From Elusimicrobia bacterium ADurb.Bin231 (GTDB taxonomy: Bacteria; Elusimicrobiota; UBA8919; MWCF01), in contig MWCF01000112.1 of the NCBI GenBank assembly GCA_002069855.1, forward strand, positions 1-57,817: a stretch of DNA of 57,817 bases, in the 5' to 3' direction. The notes below the pieces were generated by a model. That model made no database searches and had not been told where the DNA came from. It saw nothing but the letters and a program-made list of their open reading frames with translations. A program made the translations under genes and the position numbers. Of the stretch, positions 28,729 through 37,878 are shown piece after piece (the first letter of the stretch is position 1; each line of letters begins with the position of its first letter).

Positions 28729-29038
28729 CCTCTAAACGCACAACATCCCACACCTCCGGAGTTGATACTTCAACAAGGGTAACATCTCCGAATTTCGCAT
28801 ACATCCTGTGAATCCTCTTAGGAGGAACAGTTATAACGCTGCCTTCCTCCATTACACGTTTTCCTGTTTTCAATTCCATAATGTATCTGCCCTTCATCGT
28901 GTATATGGTTTCATGCTTAATCTTATGGTATTGTTTGCTTAATCTGTGCCCTTTTTTTATAAACAAGATCTTCCCGACATATTTGCCGCATTTGGCAAAC
29001 CATTTTTCATATCCCCACGGTTTTTGAACTATTTTCAT
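28706..29038 (-). CDS. Cupin mannose-6-phosphate isomerase-like protein
   Basis: The 110-residue single cupin domain has PWGYEKWF at the N-terminus, the first metal motif in HETIYTMKGRYIMELKTG (with Tyr/His variation) and PPKRIHRMY. It equals the C-terminal domain of bifunctional ManC/AlgA proteins, which isomerises fructose-6-P and mannose-6-P. The start at 29038 is preferred to 29053 because GAGAG lies seven bases upstream. It is fused by overlap to the phosphohexomutase, which fits a GDP-mannose route. Confidence 0.82.
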   Translation of the reverse strand: MKIVQKPWGYEKWFAKCGKYVGKILFIKKGHRLSKQYHKIKHETIYTMKGRYIMELKTGKRVMEEGSVITVPPKRIHRMYAKFGDVTLVEVSTPEVWDVVRLEDDYGRNK

Positions 29039-29205
29039 TTTATCTCTCTGCATCCTTTTGATTGAAAATGATATTATAAAGTTTTTAAGTTTAATAAATT
29101 AAAGCTATTGCAGCAGTTAAGTTTTTTATGCTTGTTTATAACAAAAAAAAAAACAAAATATCAGAGGCATACTGCCAGAATATCAACGCCATATTTAATC
29201 AGTCA

Positions 29206-30219
29206 CTATACCTTGCTGTATTTTCTAATTACAGTCCCGTCTCCTATAGCGCATCCCGGATTGATTGTAACATTATTTTCTATGACGCACCCCTGCCCGA
29301 TCAGAGCAGTTTTCACATCGCAATTGTCGCTTATACGAGATCCGTTTCTTACAACGCAATCCGAAAGAGAGCAGCCCTTTCCCACGCGCACATTGTCGCC
29401 CAGACAAACAAAACCCGAAATCCTTGTAAAACTTCCTATTTTAACATTTTTCCCTGTTATAACACGGCCGTTGACTTCAACGCCTTTACCAATTTTATCC
29501 GGAGTTTTTAAAGCAAACCTTTCCATCAAATCACGATGCACCTTGAGATATTTTTCCGTAGTGCCTATATCTATCCAGTAATCGGAATAAATATACGCGT
29601 AAAATCTGGATTTTTCCTCAAGGAGTTTTGGGAAAAGCCCTCTTTCCACAGAATAAACAGTATCGCCGGGAATTTTATCGAAAATTTCAGGTTCAAAAAG
29701 ATAAACTCCGGCGTTTATTGTGTCGCAGGTAATTTCATCTACAGACGGCTTTTCAAGGAATCTTTTTATCCTCCCGTCAGACGCAGTTTCAACAAGCCCG
29801 TAATGACACGGATCAGGCACTTTTACAAGAGTTATAGTCGCCTTAGCATTATTACGCTTATGAAAATTGACAAGGTCTTTTAAATTGACATAAGAAAAAA
29901 CATCTCCGTTCATTATCAGAGCGGAAGAATCTATAAATTTCGCGGCATTTCTTATGGCTCCGCCTGTGCCGAGAGGCGACTTTTCTATGGCATAATGTAT
30001 TTTTATTCCGTACTTTTTTCCTGTACCGAAAAATCTTTTAAATTCTTCCGAAAGGTACGCCAGACAAAACACGATTTCGTTTATTCCGTATTTTTTAAGA
30101 AGTTCTATCTGATACAGAATAAACGGTTTATTTAACACAGGCAATAAGGGTTTCGGAGTACCGCAAGTCAACGGTCTCAGCCGTGTACCAAGCCCGCCGA
30201 TAAGTATTATAGCTTTCAT
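29206..30219 (-). CDS. Mannose-1-phosphate guanylyltransferase-like NDP-sugar pyrophosphorylase
   Basis: The 337-residue enzyme has an N-terminal nucleotidyltransferase domain (1-235; GGLGTRLRPLTCGTPKPLLP with the G-x-G-T-R loop, MNGDVFSY metal site, LEKP) and a C-terminal left-handed beta-helix (about 245-335) with hexapeptide-like turns. This is the architecture of eukaryote-like GDP-mannose pyrophosphorylases and of Glc-1-P or heptose-1-P transferases. GDP-mannose is the best guess from the neighbouring isomerase and mutase. It overlaps the next gene by 4 bases. Confidence 0.8.
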   Translation of the reverse strand: MKAIILIGGLGTRLRPLTCGTPKPLLPVLNKPFILYQIELLKKYGINEIVFCLAYLSEEFKRFFGTGKKYGIKIHYAIEKSPLGTGGAIRNAAKFIDSSALIMNGDVFSYVNLKDLVNFHKRNNAKATITLVKVPDPCHYGLVETASDGRIKRFLEKPSVDEITCDTINAGVYLFEPEIFDKIPGDTVYSVERGLFPKLLEEKSRFYAYIYSDYWIDIGTTEKYLKVHRDLMERFALKTPDKIGKGVEVNGRVITGKNVKIGSFTRISGFVCLGDNVRVGKGCSLSDCVVRNGSRISDNCDVKTALIGQGCVIENNVTINPGCAIGDGTVIRKYSKV

Positions 30220-31148
30220 TTTATTTTATCTTTCGCAGAAAAATATTTATATGTCAATTCCACTCCTGTCTTAAAATCAATTTTTGACGCCCAGTTCAGA
30301 ACACGTTTCGCCTTATCCGGAGAAAGAGAACTTTTGAACAGTTCGCCTGGACGCTGAGGCATATACACGGGTTTTTTCAAATATCCGCTTATTTTTGCAA
30401 GTTCAAAAAACAGATCATTAACCGACTTCGTTTTTCCGGTAGCAATGTTTATAATATCATTTTTGCCCTTTGACAGCGCAGCCACGTTTGCCGCGACAAT
30501 GTCGGACACAAAAACATAATCCCTCAACTGATTACCGTTACCGAAAATCATTATTTTGTCGTCTGAAAGAATTCTCTTTATGAAAATAGCCACCACTCCA
30601 GCCTCGCCGTGCGGATCCTGTCGCGGGCCGTAAACATTTCCGTACCTTAACGCAAGATAATTAAGTCCATAGGTCTTGGCATAATAATTAAGATAAATTT
30701 CAACTGTTCGCTTTGCGACGCCGTAAGGAGAAAGAGGTTCCGGAATTTTAGTTTCAGTTGGAGGAATGCGGCCGCATTCGCCGTACATCACTCCGCCGGA
30801 AGACGCAAAAATAAATTTTTTCACTTTGTAAAGAATACTATTTTCGAGCAGATTCAGAGTACCTATAATATTTACTCCAGCGTCGAACATCGGGTCAGAC
30901 ACGGATTTTCTTACATCAATCTGCGCAGCATGATGATTTACCATATCCGGTTTTTCTTTCTTAAAAATATCATTTATTTTTTTTTTGTCGCATATGTCAA
31001 CCCTGTAAAATTTCGCCTTGGGATTCAGATTCACTTTTTTCCCTGAACTCAAGTTATCAACAACCACTACTTTATGTCCGGCTTTAATATAAGCGTCGCA
31101 AATGTTTGAGGCGATAAAACCGGCGCCTCCTGTAATCAATATCTTCAT
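30216..31148 (-). CDS. NAD-dependent UDP-glucose 4-epimerase-like SDR
   Basis: The 310-residue extended SDR has GGAGFIASNI (7-16) for NAD, ASSGGVMYG with the catalytic Ser, SPYGVAKRTVEIYL with the YxxxK pair, and RYGNVYGPRQ for substrate. GalE/GalE-like epimerases of surface polysaccharide clusters have this layout. The substrate cannot be fixed from sequence. Three bases separate it from the preceding gene and four bases overlap the next. Confidence 0.85.
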   Translation of the reverse strand: MKILITGGAGFIASNICDAYIKAGHKVVVVDNLSSGKKVNLNPKAKFYRVDICDKKKINDIFKKEKPDMVNHHAAQIDVRKSVSDPMFDAGVNIIGTLNLLENSILYKVKKFIFASSGGVMYGECGRIPPTETKIPEPLSPYGVAKRTVEIYLNYYAKTYGLNYLALRYGNVYGPRQDPHGEAGVVAIFIKRILSDDKIMIFGNGNQLRDYVFVSDIVAANVAALSKGKNDIINIATGKTKSVNDLFFELAKISGYLKKPVYMPQRPGELFKSSLSPDKAKRVLNWASKIDFKTGVELTYKYFSAKDKIK

Positions 31149-31151
31149 AAA

Positions 31152-32519
31152 TCAATAAGCTCCTTTCCCTGAAAGCATAGCGGGTATTGTCTTTAGTATT
31201 ATTTTTAAATCCAGAGCAAGAGACCAATGTTCCATATAAAATATATCTAACCGTATCATTTCTTCATAAGACACAGAAGCCCTTCCTTTTATCTGCCATA
31301 AACCCGTAATACCAGGTAAAACTTTTAATCGTTTTTTTGCCACATCATCATAGTGTTCTGCTTCCCATATTACTTGGGGTCTTGGTCCAACTATTGACAT
31401 ATTACCTTTCAGTACATTAATAAACTGAGGCATTTCATCTATTGAAAACTTTCTTAAGTATTTCCCTATTTTTGTTATTCGCGGGTCGTCTTTCATCTTG
31501 AAAACAGGACCCCCTCTTTCAGACAGGTGCTTGATGCTTTCCAATATCTTGTCCGCATTTGCTACCATAGTCCTGAATTTTATAAAATCGAAATCCTGCC
31601 CCCTGTAACCCCGCCGTTTGTGTTTGTAAAACACAGAACCGCCGTCTTCCATTTTGATAAGCAACGAAACTATAATAAGCGGAATACCGGCTACAGAAAG
31701 AATCAGCAGCGATAGCAGGACATCAGTGACCCGTTTAACGAAAAAATTCCAACCGTGCAATGAAGTAGCCTTAAACCGAAAAACCGGCACTTCCAGGAAT
31801 TCGTCAATAACGATTTCCCCGCGCATAATTTCAAGGACATCAGGAACGAACCTGAAATCAACTCCGAGGTCGTCGCATATATTCGAAATACGTATTATTT
31901 CGCCGTGTCCCGGCTCTCCCATGGAATAAATCACTTCGTTTATACCGTTATTTTGTATCATTTTTTTAAGATGCTCCGAATCAGATGAATGTGAATGGTA
32001 CACCTCGAATTTTTTCCTGTGTCTCAATGCCTTCCTGATGTCGTCCGCTATGCTGCTTTCTCCGACAACAAGAACATTGTGCGTACCAAGAAGAAAATTG
32101 CCTACATAAACATCAACCAGGCCTATCAACTCGTGGGTTATGAATATTACGCATACACTTATGCCGAAAGCCAGGACGAGCATTATACGCGAAAAAGTAA
32201 AATCCCTGTAAAGAAATGTCAATGCGGCAATTATTACCGTCCCGAATAATACGCCTTTAGTTATTTTAAGGAACTCGTTCAAAGCGTCAATTTTTCTCGT
32301 ACCGTAAAAATCGGAATAAACAAAAATTACGCACCACAGTAAAATAACCACGAATATAGCGGTGTGATACAATCCGAAAGGCGGTATCCCGCGGAGAACC
32401 GGAAGCAGACCTGAATAAAACCTGATCCAGTAAGCCAAAATAAAAGAAATATAAACGGAAATTATATCCGCAAAAAATAAAGCGACCGGAAAAATCACCC
32501 TCCTGATTTTTTGTTTCAT
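31152..32519 (-). CDS. Polyprenyl-phosphate sugar-1-phosphate transferase (WbaP/CpsE type)
   Basis: The 455-residue enzyme starts polymer synthesis by loading a sugar phosphate onto undecaprenyl phosphate at the inner membrane. It has four N-terminal helices (about 10-130), a nucleotide-binding-like middle domain (VLVVGESSIADDI near 147), a fifth helix (VLLSLLILSVAGIPLIIVSL) and the catalytic domain with KRRGYRGQDFDFIKFRTM and SIDEMPQFINVLKGNMSIVG followed by PRP. These match the polyisoprenyl-phosphate hexose-1-phosphate transferase (PHPT) family. It is probably the initiating enzyme of the whole cluster. Confidence 0.92.
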   Translation of the reverse strand: MKQKIRRVIFPVALFFADIISVYISFILAYWIRFYSGLLPVLRGIPPFGLYHTAIFVVILLWCVIFVYSDFYGTRKIDALNEFLKITKGVLFGTVIIAALTFLYRDFTFSRIMLVLAFGISVCVIFITHELIGLVDVYVGNFLLGTHNVLVVGESSIADDIRKALRHRKKFEVYHSHSSDSEHLKKMIQNNGINEVIYSMGEPGHGEIIRISNICDDLGVDFRFVPDVLEIMRGEIVIDEFLEVPVFRFKATSLHGWNFFVKRVTDVLLSLLILSVAGIPLIIVSLLIKMEDGGSVFYKHKRRGYRGQDFDFIKFRTMVANADKILESIKHLSERGGPVFKMKDDPRITKIGKYLRKFSIDEMPQFINVLKGNMSIVGPRPQVIWEAEHYDDVAKKRLKVLPGITGLWQIKGRASVSYEEMIRLDIFYMEHWSLALDLKIILKTIPAMLSGKGAY

Positions 32520-33631
32520 AATCTTTTTATTTTACCAATTTTTACTTTTTTTTCAATAAAATTCTTTATATCCGCCTTAAACCGGTCCTTTGAAAATCTT
32601 TCGGCATTTTTTCTGATTTCGTTTTTGTCGAACTTCTTGGTTTCGAAAACTCTTAATGCCGAAATCAATGAAGCGACACTTTGCTCATCGAAAAATATGC
32701 CTGTCTTGCCGTGTATTACGGTCTCCTTTACGCCTCCCTTTCCATATGCTATTACCGGCGCGCCGCACGCCTGCGCCTCAACAGGCACAATGCCAAAATC
32801 CTCCTCTCCCGGGAAAACCAGCGCTTTGCAATGTCTGTAGTAGTCGCGGAGTTTTTCGTTATCAAGCCAACCGAGAAACTCTATGTTTTTGAGCGCAATG
32901 CCTTTCAACTTTTTTTCATCCTGACCGGAGCCGATAATTTTCAATTTCCAGCCGAGGACGTTAAATGCCTTTACAGCAAGATCAACTTTTTTATACGGAG
33001 CGAAAGCGGAAACAACTAAATAATAGTTGAGCGTTGAGGGTTGAAAGTTGAGAGTTGAAGGCATAAAGAATTCCGTGTCAACTGGCGGATTTATCACAAT
33101 TGCTTCCCTATTATAATATTTTTTGATTCGTTCACTGACAAATTCAGAATTCGAAATAAAGTAATTTACATTTTTTGAAGTTTTTATATCCCATTTCTGT
33201 AAATACGGCCTTAATATTTTCATAGCTGTTTTTGTGGTTATTTTCGCATTGTCGAAATACTGGCCGTACATATCCCAAACATACCGCATTGGCGTATGGC
33301 AGTAGCATATATGCATTGAATTCTTTGGAACACTTACACCTTTTGCAACGCAATGGCTTGACGAAATAATCAAATCATATCCGGACAGATCGAAACTCTT
33401 AATGGCAGCCGGCATAAACGGGAGATAATACCTGTATTTATTTTCGACATCCGGAAAATTCTGCAGAAAGGATGTCTTTATTTTCAGATTCTCAATTGTC
33501 TTCGAAAGTGAGCCATGCTTATAAACAAGCGTAAAAATATCAGCACCCGGGAACAATTCGCAAAACGCCTCTAAACATTTCTCGCCGCCGCGCATGCCTG
33601 TCAGCCAATCGTGGATTATCGCTACTTTCAT
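32516..33631 (-). CDS. GT4 glycosyltransferase (WbaZ-like)
   Basis: The 371-residue GT-B enzyme opens with KVAIIHDWLTGMRGGEKCLE and carries SSSHCVAKGV, CYCHTPMRYVWDMYG and the EX7E donor motif GEEDFGIVPVE. It is a close paralogue of the gene at 36778-37878. Between the two Rossmann-like halves it has an extra PSTLNFQPSTLN segment encoded by a heptanucleotide repeat (33026-33060) that the paralogue lacks. It overlaps its neighbours by 4 bases on each side. Mannose transfer is plausible from the WbaZ family and the GDP-mannose genes, but not proven. Confidence 0.88.
   Translation of the reverse strand: MKVAIIHDWLTGMRGGEKCLEAFCELFPGADIFTLVYKHGSLSKTIENLKIKTSFLQNFPDVENKYRYYLPFMPAAIKSFDLSGYDLIISSSHCVAKGVSVPKNSMHICYCHTPMRYVWDMYGQYFDNAKITTKTAMKILRPYLQKWDIKTSKNVNYFISNSEFVSERIKKYYNREAIVINPPVDTEFFMPSTLNFQPSTLNYYLVVSAFAPYKKVDLAVKAFNVLGWKLKIIGSGQDEKKLKGIALKNIEFLGWLDNEKLRDYYRHCKALVFPGEEDFGIVPVEAQACGAPVIAYGKGGVKETVIHGKTGIFFDEQSVASLISALRVFETKKFDKNEIRKNAERFSKDRFKADIKNFIEKKVKIGKIKRL
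33026..33060 (+). repeat. Five-copy heptanucleotide tandem repeat inside a coding region
   Basis: Five successive 7-bp units GTTGARN (GTTGAGC, GTTGAGG, GTTGAAA, GTTGAGA, GTTGAAG). The repeat stays in frame within the GT4 gene and codes for the STLNFQPSTLN segment. Confidence 0.85.
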
Positions 33632-35028
33632 ATTCGATCCTTAATCTTCCAAGCCAATGGGGCTATCTGATGATAACCATTCATTTCCAATTCCTTCTTT
33701 GCCTTATCGAAATCATATCCGCCGAAATAATTGAGAATTATAAAGTCATAATTTTTATTCTCTATATATCTTGCGGTAGATCCATATATACATTTTATGA
33801 ATTCAGGATCACCGCCGGCATAAAACATCGTTTGCGGATAATCTACAAGAACGGTTTCGGTACCAGAACGAATTTTTGCTACATATTTTGCCGAATAAAA
33901 CGGCGAGGGTTCATAAATTCTCGCATTCTCCGAAAAAGAACTAAATTTGTTAATCCGTCTATATGTTTTAACACAGCCGAAAATTATAACCGCAAGTACC
34001 AAGGCTAATGTCACTTGTTGCTTCCTTTCAAATAGTTTGGCAGCCGATATAGCAGCAATTAAACAAAAACCGTACAACGCGGGATAATCATAATAGGCAT
34101 TTTTCAAATATGCCTTGGGGAACGGGAATAAAAGAGCAAACCAAATAAAAGAAAATACCAAAATGAATGCATTTTTTCTGATATTTTTGACTGTGAAAAC
34201 AATTCCAAAAACTACAAATATCATAATAAAAATGCCCAAATGTTCGGATGTAATAGCGGGGGTTTTAATTATTGCTTTTACTAATTCTTTTGTTGACCAT
34301 TCCGAAGTTCTGGTAAAAAATCCAAATAACTTAAATAAATCTTTTACGGATAAATGAAATATCCATAATAATGTTGGGATTAATGATAGAAACGAAGCAA
34401 TAATAAATTTTATTATTTTTTTCGAAAAATTGTCCTTTAATAAAATTACCATTAACGGAAAATAGCCAATAATAGCGGAAAATTTTGTAAACACCGATAA
34501 ACCCATAAATACAAATGCCAAAATATAGTTACTTATTTTCTGTTGTTCCTGATATTTAATAGCAAAATAAATACCCGATAAAAGAAAAAATACAAACGGA
34601 CTTTCCAACTGCAAACTTCTTGAAAAATAAACGATACCATGCGCCGACGAGACAAATAACGCAGAAAATAACGCGACATTTTCGCCATATAGTTTTTTGG
34701 CAATAAAAAAAAATATATAAACAGAGAAAATCCCAAAAATCAAATTTGGCAAGCGGGCGGCCCATTCGGTAACCCCAAATAATCCGAATGAAATATATAC
34801 CATCCATGGTACTAAAGGTGTCGTAGAGTAATCTTTCCCCATATCGTTCATTTGATTGAATATGCCATATTTGTAAAAATTCACAGCAGACATCGCATAA
34901 TGCCCTTCATTCCAAGCGTGAAGACCGGAAAAGTGCTGAAAAATAATTGGTAATCTTAATAGCAACGCATAAAATAAAATGATGTATATCAAATATTTCT
35001 TTATTTTACTATTTTTCGTAATTTCCAT
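33628..35028 (-). CDS. GT39/ArnT-like membrane glycosyltransferase
   Basis: The protein has about 466 residues and at least ten transmembrane helices. The first periplasmic loop carries GLHAWNEGHYAMSAVNFYK, the acidic catalytic loop of the PMT_2/ArnT family. Such enzymes take a sugar from polyprenyl phosphate and add it to lipid A, protein or polysaccharide outside the inner membrane. The gene directly upstream encodes a polyprenyl-phosphate mannose synthase-like enzyme, the expected donor maker. The ATG at 35028 follows a GGGAGG; an alternative ATG at 35049 would add seven residues. Confidence 0.85.
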   Translation of the reverse strand: MEITKNSKIKKYLIYIILFYALLLRLPIIFQHFSGLHAWNEGHYAMSAVNFYKYGIFNQMNDMGKDYSTTPLVPWMVYISFGLFGVTEWAARLPNLIFGIFSVYIFFFIAKKLYGENVALFSALFVSSAHGIVYFSRSLQLESPFVFFLLSGIYFAIKYQEQQKISNYILAFVFMGLSVFTKFSAIIGYFPLMVILLKDNFSKKIIKFIIASFLSLIPTLLWIFHLSVKDLFKLFGFFTRTSEWSTKELVKAIIKTPAITSEHLGIFIMIFVVFGIVFTVKNIRKNAFILVFSFIWFALLFPFPKAYLKNAYYDYPALYGFCLIAAISAAKLFERKQQVTLALVLAVIIFGCVKTYRRINKFSSFSENARIYEPSPFYSAKYVAKIRSGTETVLVDYPQTMFYAGGDPEFIKCIYGSTARYIENKNYDFIILNYFGGYDFDKAKKELEMNGYHQIAPLAWKIKDRI

Positions 35029-35705
35029 ACCAAGAACAATGCCTCCCATATTATATTTTTGGAGATTTTCGATTTCCCGAGAGTCCTGTCCGTAAATATT
35101 ATAGGGTATTCGAAAATCCTGAAACCGTTTTTATATGTCCTGTATTTCATCTCTATGAGAAAACCATAACCCTCGGATTTTATATTTTCAAGATTTATTG
35201 TCTCTATTACTTTTCTTTTAAATCCGGAAAACCCTGATGTGCAATCATTGACATCGAATCGTAAAATCGTTTTTGCATAAAAATTTCCGACCCGCGAAAT
35301 CACTTTCCTCGTTGCGGGCCAGTTCCTTACGCCTCCGCCTTTTACGTATCTCGAGCCGATTATATAATCATATTCGTCAAGTTTTTTCCGTAATTCCGGA
35401 AGATAATCCGGATTGTGGGAAAAATCCGCGTCCATAGTGAAAATCAAATCAAAATTATTTTTAATCGCCCACTTAAATCCTTGAATATACGCTGTGCCGA
35501 GCCCGAGTTTTCCGGTGCGGCGCATGACATATAAATCGCTATTGCTATTTTTTAATTTTTCGAGAAGTTCTCCCGTCCCGTCCGGGGAATTATCGTCAAT
35601 AACCAATACACAAAAACCGAGCCCAGTTACCCGGCAGACCATCTTTTCGATATTTTCCGATTCATTATAAGTCGGTATGATAACAAGAGGTTTTTTAAGT
35701 TCCAT
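35001..35705 (-). CDS. Polyprenyl-phosphate mannose synthase-like GT2 (DPM1 type)
   Basis: The 234-residue GT-A enzyme has IPTYNESENIEKMV at 8-21, IDDNSPDGTGELL, the metal-binding DADFSHNP and GSRYVKGGGVRNWPATRK, matching dolichol/polyprenyl-phosphate mannose synthases without membrane anchors. It would load mannose from GDP-mannose onto polyprenyl phosphate for the GT39 enzyme that overlaps its 3' end. The ATG at 35705 has GAAGG nearby. Confidence 0.88.
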   Translation of the reverse strand: MELKKPLVIIPTYNESENIEKMVCRVTGLGFCVLVIDDNSPDGTGELLEKLKNSNSDLYVMRRTGKLGLGTAYIQGFKWAIKNNFDLIFTMDADFSHNPDYLPELRKKLDEYDYIIGSRYVKGGGVRNWPATRKVISRVGNFYAKTILRFDVNDCTSGFSGFKRKVIETINLENIKSEGYGFLIEMKYRTYKNGFRIFEYPIIFTDRTLGKSKISKNIIWEALFLVWKLRKIVK

Positions 35706-36711
35706 ATACGCCTTCAAATATTTTCACCATACTTCTTGCAGAATTCTCCCATCTAAATAACTTTGCGCGTTCAATCCCTTTTTTTGTCAATTGCTCCTTG
35801 AGAGCGCTGTTTTGCAAAACCAGCAATATTTTTTCCGCTATATCTTCGACGCTATTCGGGTCGCAATATATCGCTGCATCGCCGCATCTTTCCCGCAACG
35901 CAGGGATATTTGAAACTATAACGGGGCACCCGCAAGACATTGCCTCAAGCGGAGGCAGGCCGGACGACTCGTAAAAAGACGGAAAAACGAATAAGTCGGC
36001 ACTGGCATATAAATCGGCAAGTTCTTTCTCCCCGATATTCTCCCTGAAGAATACTTTCTGTATCGGACCTTTTAAACTCATCTCTTTGAATATCGGCATC
36101 CGGTTGCCTGCAATAATCAATGTATGCGGTATACGAGAGGAAATCTCCAGGAAAGATTTAATTAAATGTTCTACATTTTTTCCCGGGCTCAAACTACCAA
36201 CATACAAAATAAACTTTTCTTTTTCATTAAATCTCTGCTTATCTAAATAAATTTCATTCACGCCGTTCCGCACTACATCAATCTTATTTTCATATTCAGG
36301 GAAAATATTCAGTATGTTTTTTCTCTCCGATACGGATACGGTAATAATCCGGTCTGCTCTTTTTAATGCCTTGGGAACTAACCACTCATAATAAACCTTA
36401 AATGACCGCTTGTATGCCTTACGATATTTTATAAATGAAATGCTATGTAAAGTAAGAACAAGTTTGACCCTTTCAGGCAACCAGAAAGGGGCTATGTTGG
36501 CCGGACAGAACAAGATATCATAGCAACGCGCCCTATACGGGAGGACGGTAAATTCCCATATCTGCTGAAAATATCTGTTGAAAATTTTCGGTTTTACAAG
36601 ATCATATTTGAAATTGATTTTATCGAATGCATTTATTATCTCGCGCACATAACACTGCACGCCGGTGTTCAATTCATGGGATAAAACCCTGCCGTCAATA
36701 ATAACTTTCAT
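35695..36711 (-). CDS. GT4 glycosyltransferase
   Basis: The 338-residue GT-B enzyme has IDGRVLSHELNTGVQCYVRE at its start, a donor-side YVGSLSPGKNVEHLI and EX7E in [12 protein letters not shown]. The start at 36711 has AGAGGA nine bases upstream. It is paralogous to the gene at 37875-38990. It overlaps the DPM1-like gene by 11 bases. Acceptor and sugar unknown. Confidence 0.87.
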   Translation of the reverse strand: MKVIIDGRVLSHELNTGVQCYVREIINAFDKINFKYDLVKPKIFNRYFQQIWEFTVLPYRARCYDILFCPANIAPFWLPERVKLVLTLHSISFIKYRKAYKRSFKVYYEWLVPKALKRADRIITVSVSERKNILNIFPEYENKIDVVRNGVNEIYLDKQRFNEKEKFILYVGSLSPGKNVEHLIKSFLEISSRIPHTLIIAGNRMPIFKEMSLKGPIQKVFFRENIGEKELADLYASADLFVFPSFYESSGLPPLEAMSCGCPVIVSNIPALRERCGDAAIYCDPNSVEDIAEKILLVLQNSALKEQLTKKGIERAKLFRWENSARSMVKIFEGVYGT

Positions 36712-36777
36712 GGCATAATCCTCTAACCAAGCCGCTATTAGGAGCAATTAACTATAAATTCCGATACTGCCCTACCG

Positions 36778-37878
36778 CTATTTGGAAAATTCAAAATATT
36801 TCCTGGCAACAAACTTGTTCAGATTCCGCTTAAAATGTTGCTCGTCGAATAATATGGCATTCTTTCTGATTGTATTGCTTGCAAATATTTTTTCATTTTG
36901 TTCGAAACGTTTCACTGCTTCCATTATTGACAAGACGGTCTGCTCGCGAAAGAATGTACCGCCCACCCCTTCCTTGACGGTTTCCAAAGCACCACCTGCA
37001 GCGAACGCTATTACCGGTCGGCCGGAAGCATTCGCTTCGAGGGGAACAATTCCGAAATCTTCTTCACCTGGGAAAATAACCGCGCGGCATTCCGCATACT
37101 CACGCGATAACTCTTCGTCATCCAATTTCCCTAAAAATTTTATATTTCCACCTGAGATATTTTTCAAATATTCGAGCTGCGGACCGGTCCCTACGACATG
37201 CAAAGGCAGGTTCAATTCATTGAATGCTTCTATGGCAATATCTATTCTTTTATACGCATTAAGCCGCGAAACTATTAAAAAATAATCCCCAGTAGTTTCG
37301 GATATATAAAATTTGCCCGTTTCAACCGGCGGATAGATAATGTAGGAATCCCTGCCATAAACATCTTTAATCCTCTGCGCGACATTATTACAAGTGGAAA
37401 TAAAATGATCTACGCTTTTAGATGTCCCTATATCCCACTTTTTCAATAGGGAAGTAAGCAAGGATATTATCGACTTGCCTATGATATTTATCCTCTCTTT
37501 CTCGATATAATTTTCGTATCGCCAAATAAACCTTGCCGGAGTGTAGCAATAGCATATATGTAAAGCATTTTTCGGGACTTTAATACCCTTTGCATAAGCA
37601 CTGCTGGATGACAATATGACATCGTACCCGGATAAATCGAAACATTTGAAGGCCAACGGATAAAATAAAAAATACTTTTTGAAGTGCTTTTTTATGAACG
37701 GCAATCTTTGCATGAATGATGTGCGAATATCCATAGTTCTAAAAACTCCGGGCATACTTTCTGCGTTGTATATTGAGGTATAAATCGGGGCAGATGGGAA
37801 CACTTCGTGCATCGCTTCTATTACTTTTTCTGCACCGCCGTACTGGTTCAAAAAATCATGTACTATTGCCAATTTCAT
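36778..37878 (-). CDS. GT4 glycosyltransferase (WbaZ-like)
   Basis: The 366-residue GT-B enzyme shares [44 protein letters not shown] and GEEDFGIVPLE with the protein at 32516-33631, showing a duplication. It keeps the normal short linker (ISETTGDYFLIVSRL) where the other copy has the repeat-encoded insert. Four bases overlap the next gene upstream. Sugar specificity unknown; mannose is plausible. Confidence 0.88.
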   Translation of the reverse strand: MKLAIVHDFLNQYGGAEKVIEAMHEVFPSAPIYTSIYNAESMPGVFRTMDIRTSFMQRLPFIKKHFKKYFLFYPLAFKCFDLSGYDVILSSSSAYAKGIKVPKNALHICYCYTPARFIWRYENYIEKERINIIGKSIISLLTSLLKKWDIGTSKSVDHFISTCNNVAQRIKDVYGRDSYIIYPPVETGKFYISETTGDYFLIVSRLNAYKRIDIAIEAFNELNLPLHVVGTGPQLEYLKNISGGNIKFLGKLDDEELSREYAECRAVIFPGEEDFGIVPLEANASGRPVIAFAAGGALETVKEGVGGTFFREQTVLSIMEAVKRFEQNEKIFASNTIRKNAILFDEQHFKRNLNKFVARKYFEFSK

